A stretch of DNA of 63,767 bases from an uncultured Pseudoxanthomonas sp. (GCA_946886405.1 CAMPIO010000009.1:1-63767); one strand, 5' to 3'. Shown: positions 8,929 through 17,631, counted from the first letter of the stretch. Numbers and translations: made by a program. Notes: generated from the sequence alone by a model not told the origin.

Positions 8929-9507
8929 ATGCGATCACTGGAATCCCTTCCGCTGTTTCCGCTCAACAAGGTGCTGCTGCCCGGCGCGGCGATGGACCTG
9001 CGCATCTTCGAGCGGCGCTATCTGGACCTGGTGCGTGACTGCAGTCGCGTGGGCAACGGATTCGGTGTCTGCCTGATCCTGGAGGGCAGTGAGGCGGGAG
9101 CGCCGGCCACGCCGGCCGCCTATGGTGTGGAGGCGCGGATCGAGGACTTCGATACGGGCGCCGACGGGTTGCTGTCTTTACGCGTGCGAGGCCATCGGCG
9201 CTTCCATGCGGTCCGCACGCGCGTACGCGACAACGGGCTGGTGATGGCGGACGTCGACTGGCTGCCTGCCGACGGCGAGGACGCGCTGCGCCCCGAACAT
9301 GCGCTGCTCGGTACATTGCTGCAGACGATGATGGAAAAAGCGGGCAGCGACCTGACCGGCCTGCCGCCCCGCATCTTCGAGCAGGCGGCATGGGTGGGTT
9401 GGCGACTGGCCCAGGTGTTGCCGATCACCGCCGAACAGCGGGTGTCGATCCTGCAGGAAGACGATGCGCACGCCCGCCTTCAGCGCCTGCTGGAATGGAT
9501 CGACTGA
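8929..9507 (+). CDS. Lon N-terminal (substrate-binding) domain protein
   Basis: This 192-aa cytoplasmic protein consists essentially of the Lon substrate-binding (PUA-like) domain without ATPase or protease parts. It begins MRSLESLPLFPLNKVLLPGA, the hallmark of the domain, followed by LRIFERRYLDLVRDC and the later GHRRFHAV segment. Such stand-alone proteins are widespread in proteobacteria with no firmly established function; a peptide-binding or adaptor role is inferred. The start is set by family alignment; the only in-frame alternative adds seven residues. A CGTAGAGC-type repeat lies just downstream. Confidence 0.88.
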   Translation: MRSLESLPLFPLNKVLLPGAAMDLRIFERRYLDLVRDCSRVGNGFGVCLILEGSEAGAPATPAAYGVEARIEDFDTGADGLLSLRVRGHRRFHAVRTRVRDNGLVMADVDWLPADGEDALRPEHALLGTLLQTMMEKAGSDLTGLPPRIFEQAAWVGWRLAQVLPITAEQRVSILQEDDAHARLQRLLEWID

Positions 9508-9516
9508 CCTTGTCAT

Positions 9517-9600
9517 CGTAGAGCCGAGCTTGCTCGGCTCCGTGGACCTTCATCATGGCGGATTGCTGGAGGGAGCAAGTGGAGCAAGCTCCGCTCTACG
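9517..9600. repeat. Dispersed palindromic repeat, CGTAGAGC family, copy 1
   Basis: The outer arms CGTAGAGCCGAGCTTGCTC and GAGCAAGCTCCGCTCTACG pair with one mismatch over 19 bp around a central spacer. TTTT follows at 9601. It lies between convergent genes, so it may also work as a terminator. Related copies are at 43902 and 55548. Confidence 0.8.
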
Positions 9601-9615
9601 TTTTCCCCGGAAGGC

Positions 9616-11625
9616 TCAGGGAGTCGGGACCTGCGCGTCGTCGGTGCGCACGCGCAACACCGGCAACCCCGACGCGGGGTGCGGCGCGATCGCGTGATCC
9701 AGGCCCGAGGTCGCCCGCGTTACCGCATCCAGGGCGGTGCGTGCTTCGCGCAGCGGGCGCCACAGCCGCACCAGGTTGAACGCGCGCTGCTGCTGCAGCA
9801 CCTGGGCACTGCCGATCCACAGCGGCACGTTGCCAGGCTGCAGTCGGGTGTCGGCTGGCCACAGGCGCAGTACGTAGACTTCGCCGGGCTGATCGCCCTT
9901 GCGCAGCATCAGCAGGCTTTCTGCGCGCGTGTCCAGCGTGGCGGGCAGCACCGGTTGTTCGTCGTCGGACAGGTCGCTGTCCAACAGGTTCAGCGCCTCT
10001 TCCCAGCCGGCCTGCGGCTGCTCGCGCCAGCCATCGGCCGCCAGGCTTGCTTTCAATGGCGCCAGCGGCCCGGCGACCTGCACGTCCAGTGGCCAGCGTT
10101 GCTCATCGTCGAATTCATTGCGGCGCGCGGGCAGCGACTCCCATCCCTGGTCCCACCAGGCCTGCAAGGCGACGCTGCGTTCGATGACCGGCGTCTGGAA
10201 CTGCGCCAGCATGTGCTCGACGTTGCGCGGGGCATGCCACAGTCCGGCCAGCACGAAACTGCCGTAGAACAACCACGCGATCGGCTTGATCCAGAACGAG
10301 CGCACCATGCGGCGCCGATAGGCGATGCCCAGCACCAGCAGCCAGACCAGGCCGAACAACATGCCGCCGATGATGTCGCTGAGCCAGTGCGCACCCAGGT
10401 AGATGCGCGCAAAGCCGATCAGCGCCACCACGATGCCGGACACCAGATAGGGCCAGACGCGCGTGCGCCCCGGCAGCTCGCGTGCGATCAGCACGGCGAA
10501 GAAGCCGAAGGTGATCGTCGACATCGTGACGGCAATGGACGGGAAACCGAACCCGCTGCTGACGCTCGGGGGCTTCGGAATATCCACCGACGCGCCCAGC
10601 CACGCCGTCAGCGCCAGACCGAAGGCGATGGCCGCCAGCCAGTGCGCGGCCGCCATCCAGCGCTTGCGCCAGCAGAGGTAGCCGAGCACCAGCAGTGAGG
10701 CGGGTGCCAGCACCTGTTCGTCGCCCAACGATGCGAGCGCGGCCAGCGGGTAGTCCGCCAGCGGGTTGCGCAAGGCGCGCATCAGCTCGTACACCCACAG
10801 GTCGACCGCCAAGGGTTCGCCATGGCCGATCACGATCACCAGGAAGGCGAACCACACCCAGACGATGGCCAACAGGAGGATCGCGAGCAGCGCCAGCGGT
10901 ACCGATTCGCGTCGTGTCGGTTCGAACACCGCCGCGGTGTACCGGCCCAGCACCGGGTGCGCATGCGACCACGCCAAGGCGCGCGCCAGCAACGCGTCGG
11001 CGTGCGCGGCGAACCATCGGTAGGTGTACAGCACCAGGGCCCAGGCCAATGCGATCACCAGTACCAGCAGCCCGAGGACCAGGGCCAGCCGGCCTGCGAC
11101 GGCGGCGACGGCATCGTAGGCGTGGCCCAGCACCCAGCCAGGCAGCAGGAACCCGACCGCCCACGCGACACACGCCGCGCCACTCGCCACGAGATAGCGG
11201 CGCATCGGCATGCGCGAGATGCCGGCGACAGCCGGCACGAACGGACGGATGGGGCCGACGAAGCGCGCGATGAAGATGCTCTTCCACGCATTGCGGCGGA
11301 ACAGCAGTTCACCGCGGTCCAGCAGTTGCGGATACCTGCGGAAGGGCCACACGGTGCGTAGCTGCTGCCCCCAGCGGTGGCCGACCCAATAGCTGGTCGC
11401 GTCGCCGATCAGCGCGCCCAGCGTGGCGCAGACCACAGCGTAGGGGCCGGAGATTTCCCCGAGGCCGATCAGCACGCCGACGGCGAACAGCAGCGGCAGT
11501 GCGGGCACGATGGCGCCCAGGATGATCACCGCATCGCAGAATGCGATCGCGAAGATCACCAGTCCCGCGGCCACGGGATGCGCGCTGATCCAGGCCAGCA
11601 GGTTGTCGAACCAGGAGGACTCCAT
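9616..11625 (-). CDS. DedA - PAP2 - LssY-type fusion membrane protein
   Basis: A 669-aa polytopic inner-membrane protein with three parts. The N-terminus (about 1-200) is a DedA/SNARE-associated domain with the conserved FIARFVGPIRP motif (118-128). The middle (about 250-450) resembles a PAP2 lipid phosphatase. The soluble C-terminal third resembles the LssY C-terminal region. DedA proteins act in lipid transport and membrane homeostasis. The PAP2 part keeps ARIYLGAHWLSD (third motif), but the usual PSGH motif reads FPSIAV, so the catalytic histidine is missing there. The start has no Shine-Dalgarno but a TATAAT six bases upstream. Confidence 0.88.
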   Translation of the reverse strand: MESSWFDNLLAWISAHPVAAGLVIFAIAFCDAVIILGAIVPALPLLFAVGVLIGLGEISGPYAVVCATLGALIGDATSYWVGHRWGQQLRTVWPFRRYPQLLDRGELLFRRNAWKSIFIARFVGPIRPFVPAVAGISRMPMRRYLVASGAACVAWAVGFLLPGWVLGHAYDAVAAVAGRLALVLGLLVLVIALAWALVLYTYRWFAAHADALLARALAWSHAHPVLGRYTAAVFEPTRRESVPLALLAILLLAIVWVWFAFLVIVIGHGEPLAVDLWVYELMRALRNPLADYPLAALASLGDEQVLAPASLLVLGYLCWRKRWMAAAHWLAAIAFGLALTAWLGASVDIPKPPSVSSGFGFPSIAVTMSTITFGFFAVLIARELPGRTRVWPYLVSGIVVALIGFARIYLGAHWLSDIIGGMLFGLVWLLVLGIAYRRRMVRSFWIKPIAWLFYGSFVLAGLWHAPRNVEHMLAQFQTPVIERSVALQAWWDQGWESLPARRNEFDDEQRWPLDVQVAGPLAPLKASLAADGWREQPQAGWEEALNLLDSDLSDDEQPVLPATLDTRAESLLMLRKGDQPGEVYVLRLWPADTRLQPGNVPLWIGSAQVLQQQRAFNLVRLWRPLREARTALDAVTRATSGLDHAIAPHPASGLPVLRVRTDDAQVPTP

Positions 11626-11631
11626 CACCGG

Positions 11632-11637
11632 ATTATA
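11632..11637 (-). promoter_or_regulatory. Consensus -10 box placed for a leaderless transcript
   Basis: A perfect TATAAT on the minus strand ends six bases before the ATG of the DedA-PAP2 gene. The -35 region is weak. The divergent kinase gene has the same geometry on the other strand. Confidence 0.5.
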
Positions 11638-11676
11638 GGCGGGCGCACCTGACCGGCGTCTGCGACCTATGGACGG

Positions 11677-11682
11677 TAGAAT
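11677..11682 (+). promoter_or_regulatory. Candidate -10 box for a leaderless GTG-start gene
   Basis: TAGAAT ends six bases before the GTG of the RIO-like kinase gene. No Shine-Dalgarno is seen. Confidence 0.4.
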
Positions 11683-11688
11683 GACGCA

Positions 11689-12351
11689 GTGGACTTGCGC
11701 TCGCCCTCCGAAATCGCCGCACTCAAGGCCGACAGCTTCGGCCGTATCTCGTTGATGCAGGGGGCGGAGGGCCCGTTCGTGCGCCGTGACCTCGCGCACG
11801 TACCGCTATGGCTGCGCCTGCCGGCATGGTGGCTGGCGCGGCGCGAGGCGCTGGCCCTGCGCAAGGTCGCCGGCATGGCCGATGTCCCGCAATTGCTGGA
11901 CTGGACCGGCCGCCGTCTTGACCGCAGCTACATGGAGGGCGCGGCGATGTACCAGCGCCCCCCGCGTGGCGACCTCGCCTATTTCCGCCGCGCACGCCGC
12001 TTGCTGCAGCAGCTGCATCGTCGCGGCATCGCGCACAACGACCTGGCCAAGGAAGCCAACTGGCTGGTACTGGCCGACGGCCGCCCGGCCATCATCGATT
12101 TCCAGCTCGCCACCCGTGGCGATCCGCGTTCGCGCTGGATGCGGTTGCTGGCGCGGCAGGACCTGCGCCACTTGCTCAAGCACAAGCGCATGTACTGCGG
12201 TGCCTCGTTGACGCCGGTCGAGAAGCGGGTGCTGAAGCGCACGTCGTGGCTGCGCGACCTGTGGTTCCGCACCGGCAAGCCGGTCTATCGTTTCGTCACA
12301 CGCCGGCTGTTGAAGTGGGAAGACAACGAAGGGCAGGGGCCGAAGCCGTGA
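11689..12351 (+). CDS. RIO-like / lipopolysaccharide-kinase-type small kinase
   Basis: A 220-aa protein with a minimal kinase fold. The catalytic loop GIAHNDLAKEANWLV has the His-x-Asp-x4-Asn pattern of RIO and LPS (Kdo/heptose) kinases, and IIDFQLAT supplies the metal-binding aspartate. No glycine-rich loop is obvious at the N-terminus, which is common in this group. The substrate is unknown; a sugar of the LPS core or a protein are both possible. Translation is taken to start at a GTG with a -10 box six bases upstream. It is divergent from the DedA-PAP2 gene; an envelope-lipid role for both is speculative. Confidence 0.72.
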   Translation: MDLRSPSEIAALKADSFGRISLMQGAEGPFVRRDLAHVPLWLRLPAWWLARREALALRKVAGMADVPQLLDWTGRRLDRSYMEGAAMYQRPPRGDLAYFRRARRLLQQLHRRGIAHNDLAKEANWLVLADGRPAIIDFQLATRGDPRSRWMRLLARQDLRHLLKHKRMYCGASLTPVEKRVLKRTSWLRDLWFRTGKPVYRFVTRRLLKWEDNEGQGPKP

Positions 12352-12370
12352 CGTACGCCCTGTCCCGATC

Positions 12371-12466
12371 TGTAAGAGCGACCTTCATGCCCGGATGGGA
12401 GATACGGGCGCGATGCTCCCTCTCTGTACGGAACCGAAAGCATCGCGCCCATGGGGCGCTCCTACA
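12371..12466. repeat. Dispersed palindromic repeat, GTAGGAGCG family
   Basis: The left end TGTAAGAGCG and the right end GGGCGCTCCTACA pair imperfectly, with internal CGGGCGCGATGC and GCATCGCGCCCATG segments. The right end reads CTACAATG, creating a TACAAT just upstream of the SDR gene. Confidence 0.7.
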
Positions 12467-12508
12467 ATGAGCATCGACCGCCCACGACACGCGCCACAAG
12501 GACATGCC

Positions 12509-13324
12509 ATGACGCTCGCCGGCAAGACCCTCTTCATCACCGGCGCCTCGCGCGGCATCGGCCTGGCCATCGCGCTGCGTGCCGCGCGCGATGGCGCCAA
12601 TGTGGCGATCGCCGCCAAGTCGTCGGTGCCGAATCCTAGATTGCCCGGCACCATCCACACGGCCGCGCAGGCGGTCAACGACGCCGGCGGGCGCGGACTG
12701 GCGCTGAAGTGCGACATCCGCGAAGAGGACGACGTGAAGGCCGCGATGGCGGCAACCGCCGACGCGTTCGGCGGCATCGACATCCTGGTCAACAACGCCA
12801 GTGCCATCTGGCTGGCCGGCGCGCTGGATACGCCGATGAAGCGCTTCGACCTGATGCAGCAGGTCAATGCGCGCGGCAGTTTCCTGTGCGTGCAGGCGTG
12901 CCTGCCTTACCTGAAGCAGGCGGCGAATCCCCACGTCCTGACGCTGGCGCCGCCGCCATCGCTCGATCCGAAGTGGTGGACGCCGCATACCGGCTACACG
13001 CTGGCGAAGATGGGCATGAGCTTCGTGACGCTGGGGCTGGCGGGAGAGTTCGGCCCGCAGGGCATCGCCGTCAATGCGCTCTGGCCCCGCACCATCATCG
13101 CGACCGACGCATTGAACATGATTCCCGGCGTGGAGATCCCGCGTTGCCGCACGCCGCAGATCGTCGCCGACGCGGCGCATGCCGTGCTGGTGCGCGAGGC
13201 GCGCGGCTTCCATGGCCGGTTCCTGATCGACGAAGACGTGCTGCGCGAGGCCGGCGTCACCGATTTCTCCGGATATGCGGTGGACCCTTCGCAGACGCTG
13301 CTGCCTGACCTGTTCCTCGACTGA
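12509..13324 (+). CDS. Short-chain dehydrogenase/reductase (HSDL2-like)
   Basis: A 271-aa SDR. It has the nucleotide loop TGASRGIGLAIA near the start, NNAS, and the active-site YTLAKMGM (Tyr-x3-Lys). The AAKSSVPNPRLPGTIHTAA segment after the second strand and the CLPYLKQAANPHVLTLAPPP stretch are characteristic of HSDL2-type SDRs, a group of incompletely known substrates that may include fatty-acyl derivatives. The C-terminal SCP2 domain of eukaryotic HSDL2 is absent. AAGGAC lies eight bases before the ATG. The genes for glyoxalase I and an isochorismatase-type hydrolase follow closely and may be co-transcribed. Confidence 0.9.
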   Translation: MTLAGKTLFITGASRGIGLAIALRAARDGANVAIAAKSSVPNPRLPGTIHTAAQAVNDAGGRGLALKCDIREEDDVKAAMAATADAFGGIDILVNNASAIWLAGALDTPMKRFDLMQQVNARGSFLCVQACLPYLKQAANPHVLTLAPPPSLDPKWWTPHTGYTLAKMGMSFVTLGLAGEFGPQGIAVNALWPRTIIATDALNMIPGVEIPRCRTPQIVADAAHAVLVREARGFHGRFLIDEDVLREAGVTDFSGYAVDPSQTLLPDLFLD

Positions 13325-13344
13325 CTCCCCATCGAGCCGATGCC

Positions 13345-13782
13345 ATGAAATACCTGCACGCCATGATCCGCGTCCACGACCTCGACGCCACGGGCCGCTT
13401 CCTCACCGAAGGCCTGGGCCTGACTGAAACCCGTCGCATGGAGAGCGCGCAAGGTCGCTTCACGCTGGTGTATTTCGGTGCGCCGGCCAATCCGGAAGCG
13501 GAAGTCGAACTGACATACAACTGGCCGCCGGAAGACGGCACGCCGCCCGAGGACTACGGCAGCGCGCGCAACTTCGGGCATCTCGCCTTCGAGGTCGACG
13601 ACATCTACGCGCTCTGCGCGCACCTGCAGTCGCAGGGCATCACCATCAACCGCCCGCCGCGCGATGGGCGCATGGCGTTCGTGCGCACGCCGGACCTGAT
13701 TTCCATCGAACTGCTGCAGAAGGGCGCGGCACAACCGCCGCAGGAGCCTTGGCTTTCGATGCCGAATACGGGAAGCTGGTAA
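13345..13782 (+). CDS. gloA: Lactoylglutathione lyase (glyoxalase I)
   Basis: It converts the methylglyoxal-glutathione hemithioacetal to S-lactoylglutathione in the cytoplasm. The 145-aa VOC-fold protein has the expected metal ligands: His5 (MKYLHAMIRV), Glu55 (EVELTYNW), His79 (FGHLAFEV) and Glu122 (ISIELLQ). Length and motifs match bacterial Ni-dependent glyoxalase I. It starts 18 bases after the SDR stop and is followed 24 bases later by the isochorismatase-type gene, so the three probably form one transcript. Confidence 0.93.
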   Translation: MKYLHAMIRVHDLDATGRFLTEGLGLTETRRMESAQGRFTLVYFGAPANPEAEVELTYNWPPEDGTPPEDYGSARNFGHLAFEVDDIYALCAHLQSQGITINRPPRDGRMAFVRTPDLISIELLQKGAAQPPQEPWLSMPNTGSW

Positions 13783-13806
13783 GCAGCCGAACAAGGAGTC
13801 CGCAAG

Positions 13807-14337
13807 ATGAACCTCGCCCTGGTCGTGATAGACGTGCAACGTGGCCTCTTCGACCCGTCGCCGGCCGATGCCGATGCGGTGATCGAGCGGATCAACGCAC
13901 TGGCGGACAAGGCGCGCGAGGCCGCCGCGCCGGTGGTCTTCGTGCAGCACGAGCGCGCTGGCGACATGGAAGCCGAATCGCCGGGCTGGGCACTGCATCC
14001 GGCGCTGCGCGTGATCGACGGCGACCATCGCATCCGCAAGACCACGCCGGATTCCTTTCTCCGCACGGGACTGGACGAAGTGCTGTCGTTCTGCGGAGTG
14101 GAAGGTGTGGTGCTGTGCGGCTACGCCACCGAGTTCTGCGTGGACACCACCACGCGCAGCGCCGCCGCGCACGGCTACCACGTGGTGTTGGCGTCCGACG
14201 CGCACACCACCCACGACAAGGCGCACGCCGACGCTGCGAAGATCCGCGCCCACCACAACGCCACGCTGCCTGCGATCCGCAGCTTCGGTGTGGACATCCG
14301 CGCGCTGCCGGCGGCGGAGATCGCCTTCGCCGGCTGA
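13807..14337 (+). CDS. Isochorismatase-family cysteine hydrolase
   Basis: A 176-aa cytoplasmic hydrolase. The family triad is visible: Asp9 in VVIDVQRGLF, Lys78 in RIRKTTPDSF and Cys111 in GYATEFCVDTT. Members hydrolyse amides (nicotinamidase-like) or isochorismate. The specific substrate cannot be told from sequence; the EFCVDTTTRSAAA pattern fits the general cysteine-hydrolase subgroup rather than true isochorismatases. An AAGGAG ribosome binding site precedes the ATG. It is the last gene of the likely SDR-gloA-hydrolase transcript and argD follows 85 bases downstream. Confidence 0.9.
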   Translation: MNLALVVIDVQRGLFDPSPADADAVIERINALADKAREAAAPVVFVQHERAGDMEAESPGWALHPALRVIDGDHRIRKTTPDSFLRTGLDEVLSFCGVEGVVLCGYATEFCVDTTTRSAAAHGYHVVLASDAHTTHDKAHADAAKIRAHHNATLPAIRSFGVDIRALPAAEIAFAG

Positions 14338-14422
14338 ACAGGTTCCACCTGGTGCCATTGGCTGGCGCAGGCGGCGCGATCAGCGACAATGGGCGACCTT
14401 TCCCGTCGCCCGAGCTGCCGCC

Positions 14423-15646
14423 ATGAGCGCCACGACCACCGACCTGCTGGCCAACGGACAGCGTTACTACCTGCCGGTCTACCGTCCGCGCGACGTCGTG
14501 CTCGAGCGTGGCCAGGGCGCGCGCGTCTGGGACAACGAGGGACGCGAATACCTGGACCTGTCCGCCGGCATCGCGGTCTGCGGCCTGGGCCACAACGACC
14601 CCGACCTGGTCGCGGCGCTGACCGAGCAGGCCGGCAAGCTGTGGCACACCAGCAACATCTTCTACAGCGAACCGCCGCTGCGGCTGGCGGAGGAACTGGT
14701 CACCGCCTCGCGCTTCGCCGAGCGCGTATTCCTGTGCAACTCCGGTGCGGAAGCGAACGAGGCCGCGATCAAGCTGGTGCGCAAGTGGGCGACCTCGCAG
14801 GGCCGCGCGCCGGACCAGCGCGTCATCGTGACCTTCCGCGGCAGTTTCCACGGCCGCACGCTGGCCACGGTCACCGCGACGGCGCAGCCGAAGTACCAGG
14901 AAGGCTACGAGCCACTGCCGGGCGGCTTCCGTTATGTCGACTTCAACGACCTGACGCAGCTTGAAATCGCCATGTCGTGCGGCGACGTGGCGGCGGTGAT
15001 GCTGGAACCGGTGCAGGGCGAGGGCGGTGTGATGCCGGCGGCATCCGGCTTCCTGCGCGGCGTGCGCGAGCTGTGCGACCACCACGGCGCGCTGCTGGTG
15101 CTGGACGAGATCCAGGCCGGGATGGGCCGCACCGGCACGCTGTTCGCGCACTGGCAGGACGGCGTGGTGCCGGACATCGTCACGCTGGCGAAGGCGCTGG
15201 GCGGCGGTTTTCCGATTGGCGCGATGCTGGCCGGAGCGAAGGTGGCCGAGGTGATGCAGTTCGGCGCGCATGGGACCACGTTCGGCGGCAACCCGCTGGC
15301 GGCTGCCGTGGCGCGCGTCGCGTTGCGCAAGCTGGCGTCGCCCCAGATCGCCAACAACGTGGCGCGCCAGTCGGCGGCACTGCGCAAGGGACTGGACGCG
15401 ATCAATGCGGAACTCAGCGTGTTCGTCCAGGTGCGCGGCCGCGGCCTGATGCTGGGCGCGGTGCTCAACGCGAAGTACGCCGGTCGCGCGGGCGAGGTGC
15501 TCGATCTGGCCGCCGCGCGCGGATTGCTGATGCTGCAGGCTGGTCCCGATGTGCTGCGCTTCGTGCCGTCGCTCAACATCACCGATGCGGAAGTGGCCGA
15601 TGGCCTGCAGCGCCTGCACGCGGCGCTGCGCGCGTTCGCGACCTGA
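14423..15646 (+). CDS. argD: Acetylornithine/succinyl-DAP aminotransferase
   Basis: A PLP enzyme that interconverts N-acetylglutamate semialdehyde and N-acetylornithine in arginine synthesis, and often serves as succinyl-DAP aminotransferase in lysine synthesis. The 407-aa protein shows NSGAEANEAAIKLVRKW, the FRGSFHGRTL segment, LDEIQAGMGRTG and the PLP-lysine region TLAKALGGGFPIGAM. These match ArgD rather than ornithine or GABA aminotransferases, although relatives acting on succinylornithine cannot be excluded. The start is the first ATG giving the normal N-terminus; there is no clear Shine-Dalgarno. Confidence 0.94.
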   Translation: MSATTTDLLANGQRYYLPVYRPRDVVLERGQGARVWDNEGREYLDLSAGIAVCGLGHNDPDLVAALTEQAGKLWHTSNIFYSEPPLRLAEELVTASRFAERVFLCNSGAEANEAAIKLVRKWATSQGRAPDQRVIVTFRGSFHGRTLATVTATAQPKYQEGYEPLPGGFRYVDFNDLTQLEIAMSCGDVAAVMLEPVQGEGGVMPAASGFLRGVRELCDHHGALLVLDEIQAGMGRTGTLFAHWQDGVVPDIVTLAKALGGGFPIGAMLAGAKVAEVMQFGAHGTTFGGNPLAAAVARVALRKLASPQIANNVARQSAALRKGLDAINAELSVFVQVRGRGLMLGAVLNAKYAGRAGEVLDLAAARGLLMLQAGPDVLRFVPSLNITDAEVADGLQRLHAALRAFAT

Positions 15647-15658
15647 GCGAAAGGCTGC

Positions 15659-16942
15659 TCAGGTCGCCGGCAGCGCAAGGCGCGCCACCGTCTGGCCTGA
15701 CACGCCGTCGATCCGCAACGCAATGCCGTGGCGCTCGCAGAGCCGCCGCACGATCGACAGGCCCAGGCCGAAGCCGTTGCTGTCGCCGCCTTTGACGAAC
15801 GGTTCGAAGTCGCCCTCGCGGATATCGCCACCGGGGTTGGCGATACGCAGCGTGCGGCCCTCCATGTCGATGACGATGCGCCCCTCGCGGGTGTGCGCGA
15901 ACGCATTGCCGACCAGGTTCGACAGCAGGATGCCCAGCACGGTGGCGGGCAGGGTAGCGAAGACGTCGCCCGCGACGTCGACCTGTACTTCGACCCGCTT
16001 GTGTTCCAGCAAGGGCGACTGCTCGACGATGACGCGCTCCAGCACGGGCAATACCGGTATCGACAGCGCCTCCTCGGTGGACGTCTGCTCGCGTGCGAGC
16101 GACAGCAGCAGCACGACCGTCTGTTCCAGTTGGCGCGCCGACTGTGCGATGTGGTCCAGATGACGCCGCGCGCCGTCCGACAGGCCGGCCTCCATGCCCA
16201 ACCGCTCCGTGGCCGTGCGGATCACCGTCAGCGGCGTGCGCAGTTCGTGGCTGGCGTCGCGCGTGAACTCGCGCTCGCGTTCGACGAAATCCCGCACGCG
16301 TGCGATCAGGTCATCGAGCCGGCGCGCGACCACGCCCACTTCATCGTCCAGGAAACCCGCGGCGAAGCCGGGCGGCAGCCGCTCCGGCGTCGCATCGCCG
16401 ACTGCATCCGCCAGCCGCGACAGCGGCGCGGTGGTGCGACGTGCCAGCCAGCCGCCCAGCAGCAGGGCGAGCGCCACCATCGCGATCCCTGACCATGCCA
16501 GCAGCTGCAGGATCTGCGCACGCATGGGGCGGACGACGAGCAGGCTGCTGACTTCGGCGATCAGCCAGGCGGGTGCTTCGTCCGCATCCGGCGACTGCAG
16601 CACGCGCAGATGGTAGTGGCGGCCCGCCGCGCCGGAGAACTCGCGTCGCCCCGGCTCCTCGCGCAGCACGTCGGCGATACCGTCCGGCAATGCCGAGGCC
16701 CGGGTCACGACCGACATGAAACCATCGCGCGGTGTGGTCCAGTCGCCATGTTCGGTGCGGTACGCCTGCTGCGCGGCAACCTCGCGGTCGAGGATGGTTT
16801 CGAAGAGCTGGTCCTCCACGGCGTACACGAACAGCACGAGGTACAGCGCAAACACGGCGGCGACCAGCACGGTGAAGCCGGCGAACGCCAGCATCAGGCG
16901 GTTGCGCAGGCGTCGTCGCGGCGTCGTGGGGGACCGGCTCAT
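15659..16942 (-). CDS. Sensor histidine kinase
   Basis: A 427-aa inner-membrane kinase. Two hydrophobic helices (about 16-38 and 150-172) flank a periplasmic sensor region of roughly 110 residues. A HAMP-like linker follows, then the H-box FTRDASHELRTPLTVI, the N-box NLVGNAFAHT and a G-box NGFGLGLSIV. It should phosphorylate the response regulator whose gene overlaps it by four bases. The first gene of this operon encodes a secreted DJ-1/PfpI-like protein, which may be connected with the signal sensed. The stimulus is unknown. Confidence 0.92.
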   Translation of the reverse strand: MSRSPTTPRRRLRNRLMLAFAGFTVLVAAVFALYLVLFVYAVEDQLFETILDREVAAQQAYRTEHGDWTTPRDGFMSVVTRASALPDGIADVLREEPGRREFSGAAGRHYHLRVLQSPDADEAPAWLIAEVSSLLVVRPMRAQILQLLAWSGIAMVALALLLGGWLARRTTAPLSRLADAVGDATPERLPPGFAAGFLDDEVGVVARRLDDLIARVRDFVEREREFTRDASHELRTPLTVIRTATERLGMEAGLSDGARRHLDHIAQSARQLEQTVVLLLSLAREQTSTEEALSIPVLPVLERVIVEQSPLLEHKRVEVQVDVAGDVFATLPATVLGILLSNLVGNAFAHTREGRIVIDMEGRTLRIANPGGDIREGDFEPFVKGGDSNGFGLGLSIVRRLCERHGIALRIDGVSGQTVARLALPAT

Positions 16943-17628
16943 GCGTCGGCCTCCAGCCGGAAACCCACGCCATGCACGGTCTTCAGCATCGGCGTGGCGA
17001 AGGGCTTGTCCAGCATCTGGCGCAGGAAGTACAGGTGCGTACGCAGCGGATCCGATTCGGGAGGTGCGTCGCCCCACAGCTGCTGGATCAGTTCGCTGCG
17101 CGTCAGTGTGCGCGGCCAGGCCTCTGCCAGCGCGAGCAGGATCTGGTAGCTGGTGGCGTGCAGATCCAGCTCACGGCCATCCCGCTGCGCGCGCCCATGG
17201 CGCCGGTCGATCTGCAGCGTGCCGATCCGGATCACGTGCGTCTGTCCCGCACGGTGCCGTTGCGACAGCGCGATGCAGCGCGCGAGCAATTCCGCACCCG
17301 CGAAGGGCTTGACCAGGTAGTCGTCAGCGCCGGCGCGGAACCCCTGCAGCTTGTCTTCCAGCGCATCGCGTGCGGTCAGCATCAGCACGGGGACGTGCCG
17401 GTCGGCTTCCGCGCGCAGCCGTTCGCACACACGCAGACCGTCCACTCCCGGCAGGCCGAGGTCCAGCACCAGGACATCCGGCGGCGATGCCAGCGCCATC
17501 TGCAGTCCGCTCAGTCCATCGCCAGCGAATTCCACCTCGATGCCTTCGTCCGACAACAGACCGTCCAGCTGCGCACGCAGCAGCGGGTTGTCCTCGATCA
17601 CCAGGAGCCGCAGCGGGGAAGCCGTCAC
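16939..17628 (-). CDS. OmpR-family response regulator
   Basis: A 229-aa DNA-binding regulator. The receiver domain has acidic residues Glu12/Asp13, phospho-acceptor Asp56 (VLVLDLGLPG), Thr85 and Lys107 (LVKPF). The C-terminal winged helix contains the LDLHATSYQILLALAEAWPR and RTHLYFLRQMLDKPF segments typical of OmpR/PhoB proteins. Its stop overlaps the histidine kinase start by four bases, and it begins three bases after the DJ-1-like gene, so the three are one operon. It probably controls its own operon; no operator was identified. Confidence 0.93.
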   Translation of the reverse strand: MTASPLRLLVIEDNPLLRAQLDGLLSDEGIEVEFAGDGLSGLQMALASPPDVLVLDLGLPGVDGLRVCERLRAEADRHVPVLMLTARDALEDKLQGFRAGADDYLVKPFAGAELLARCIALSQRHRAGQTHVIRIGTLQIDRRHGRAQRDGRELDLHATSYQILLALAEAWPRTLTRSELIQQLWGDAPPESDPLRTHLYFLRQMLDKPFATPMLKTVHGVGFRLEADA

Positions 17629-17631
17629 CGT

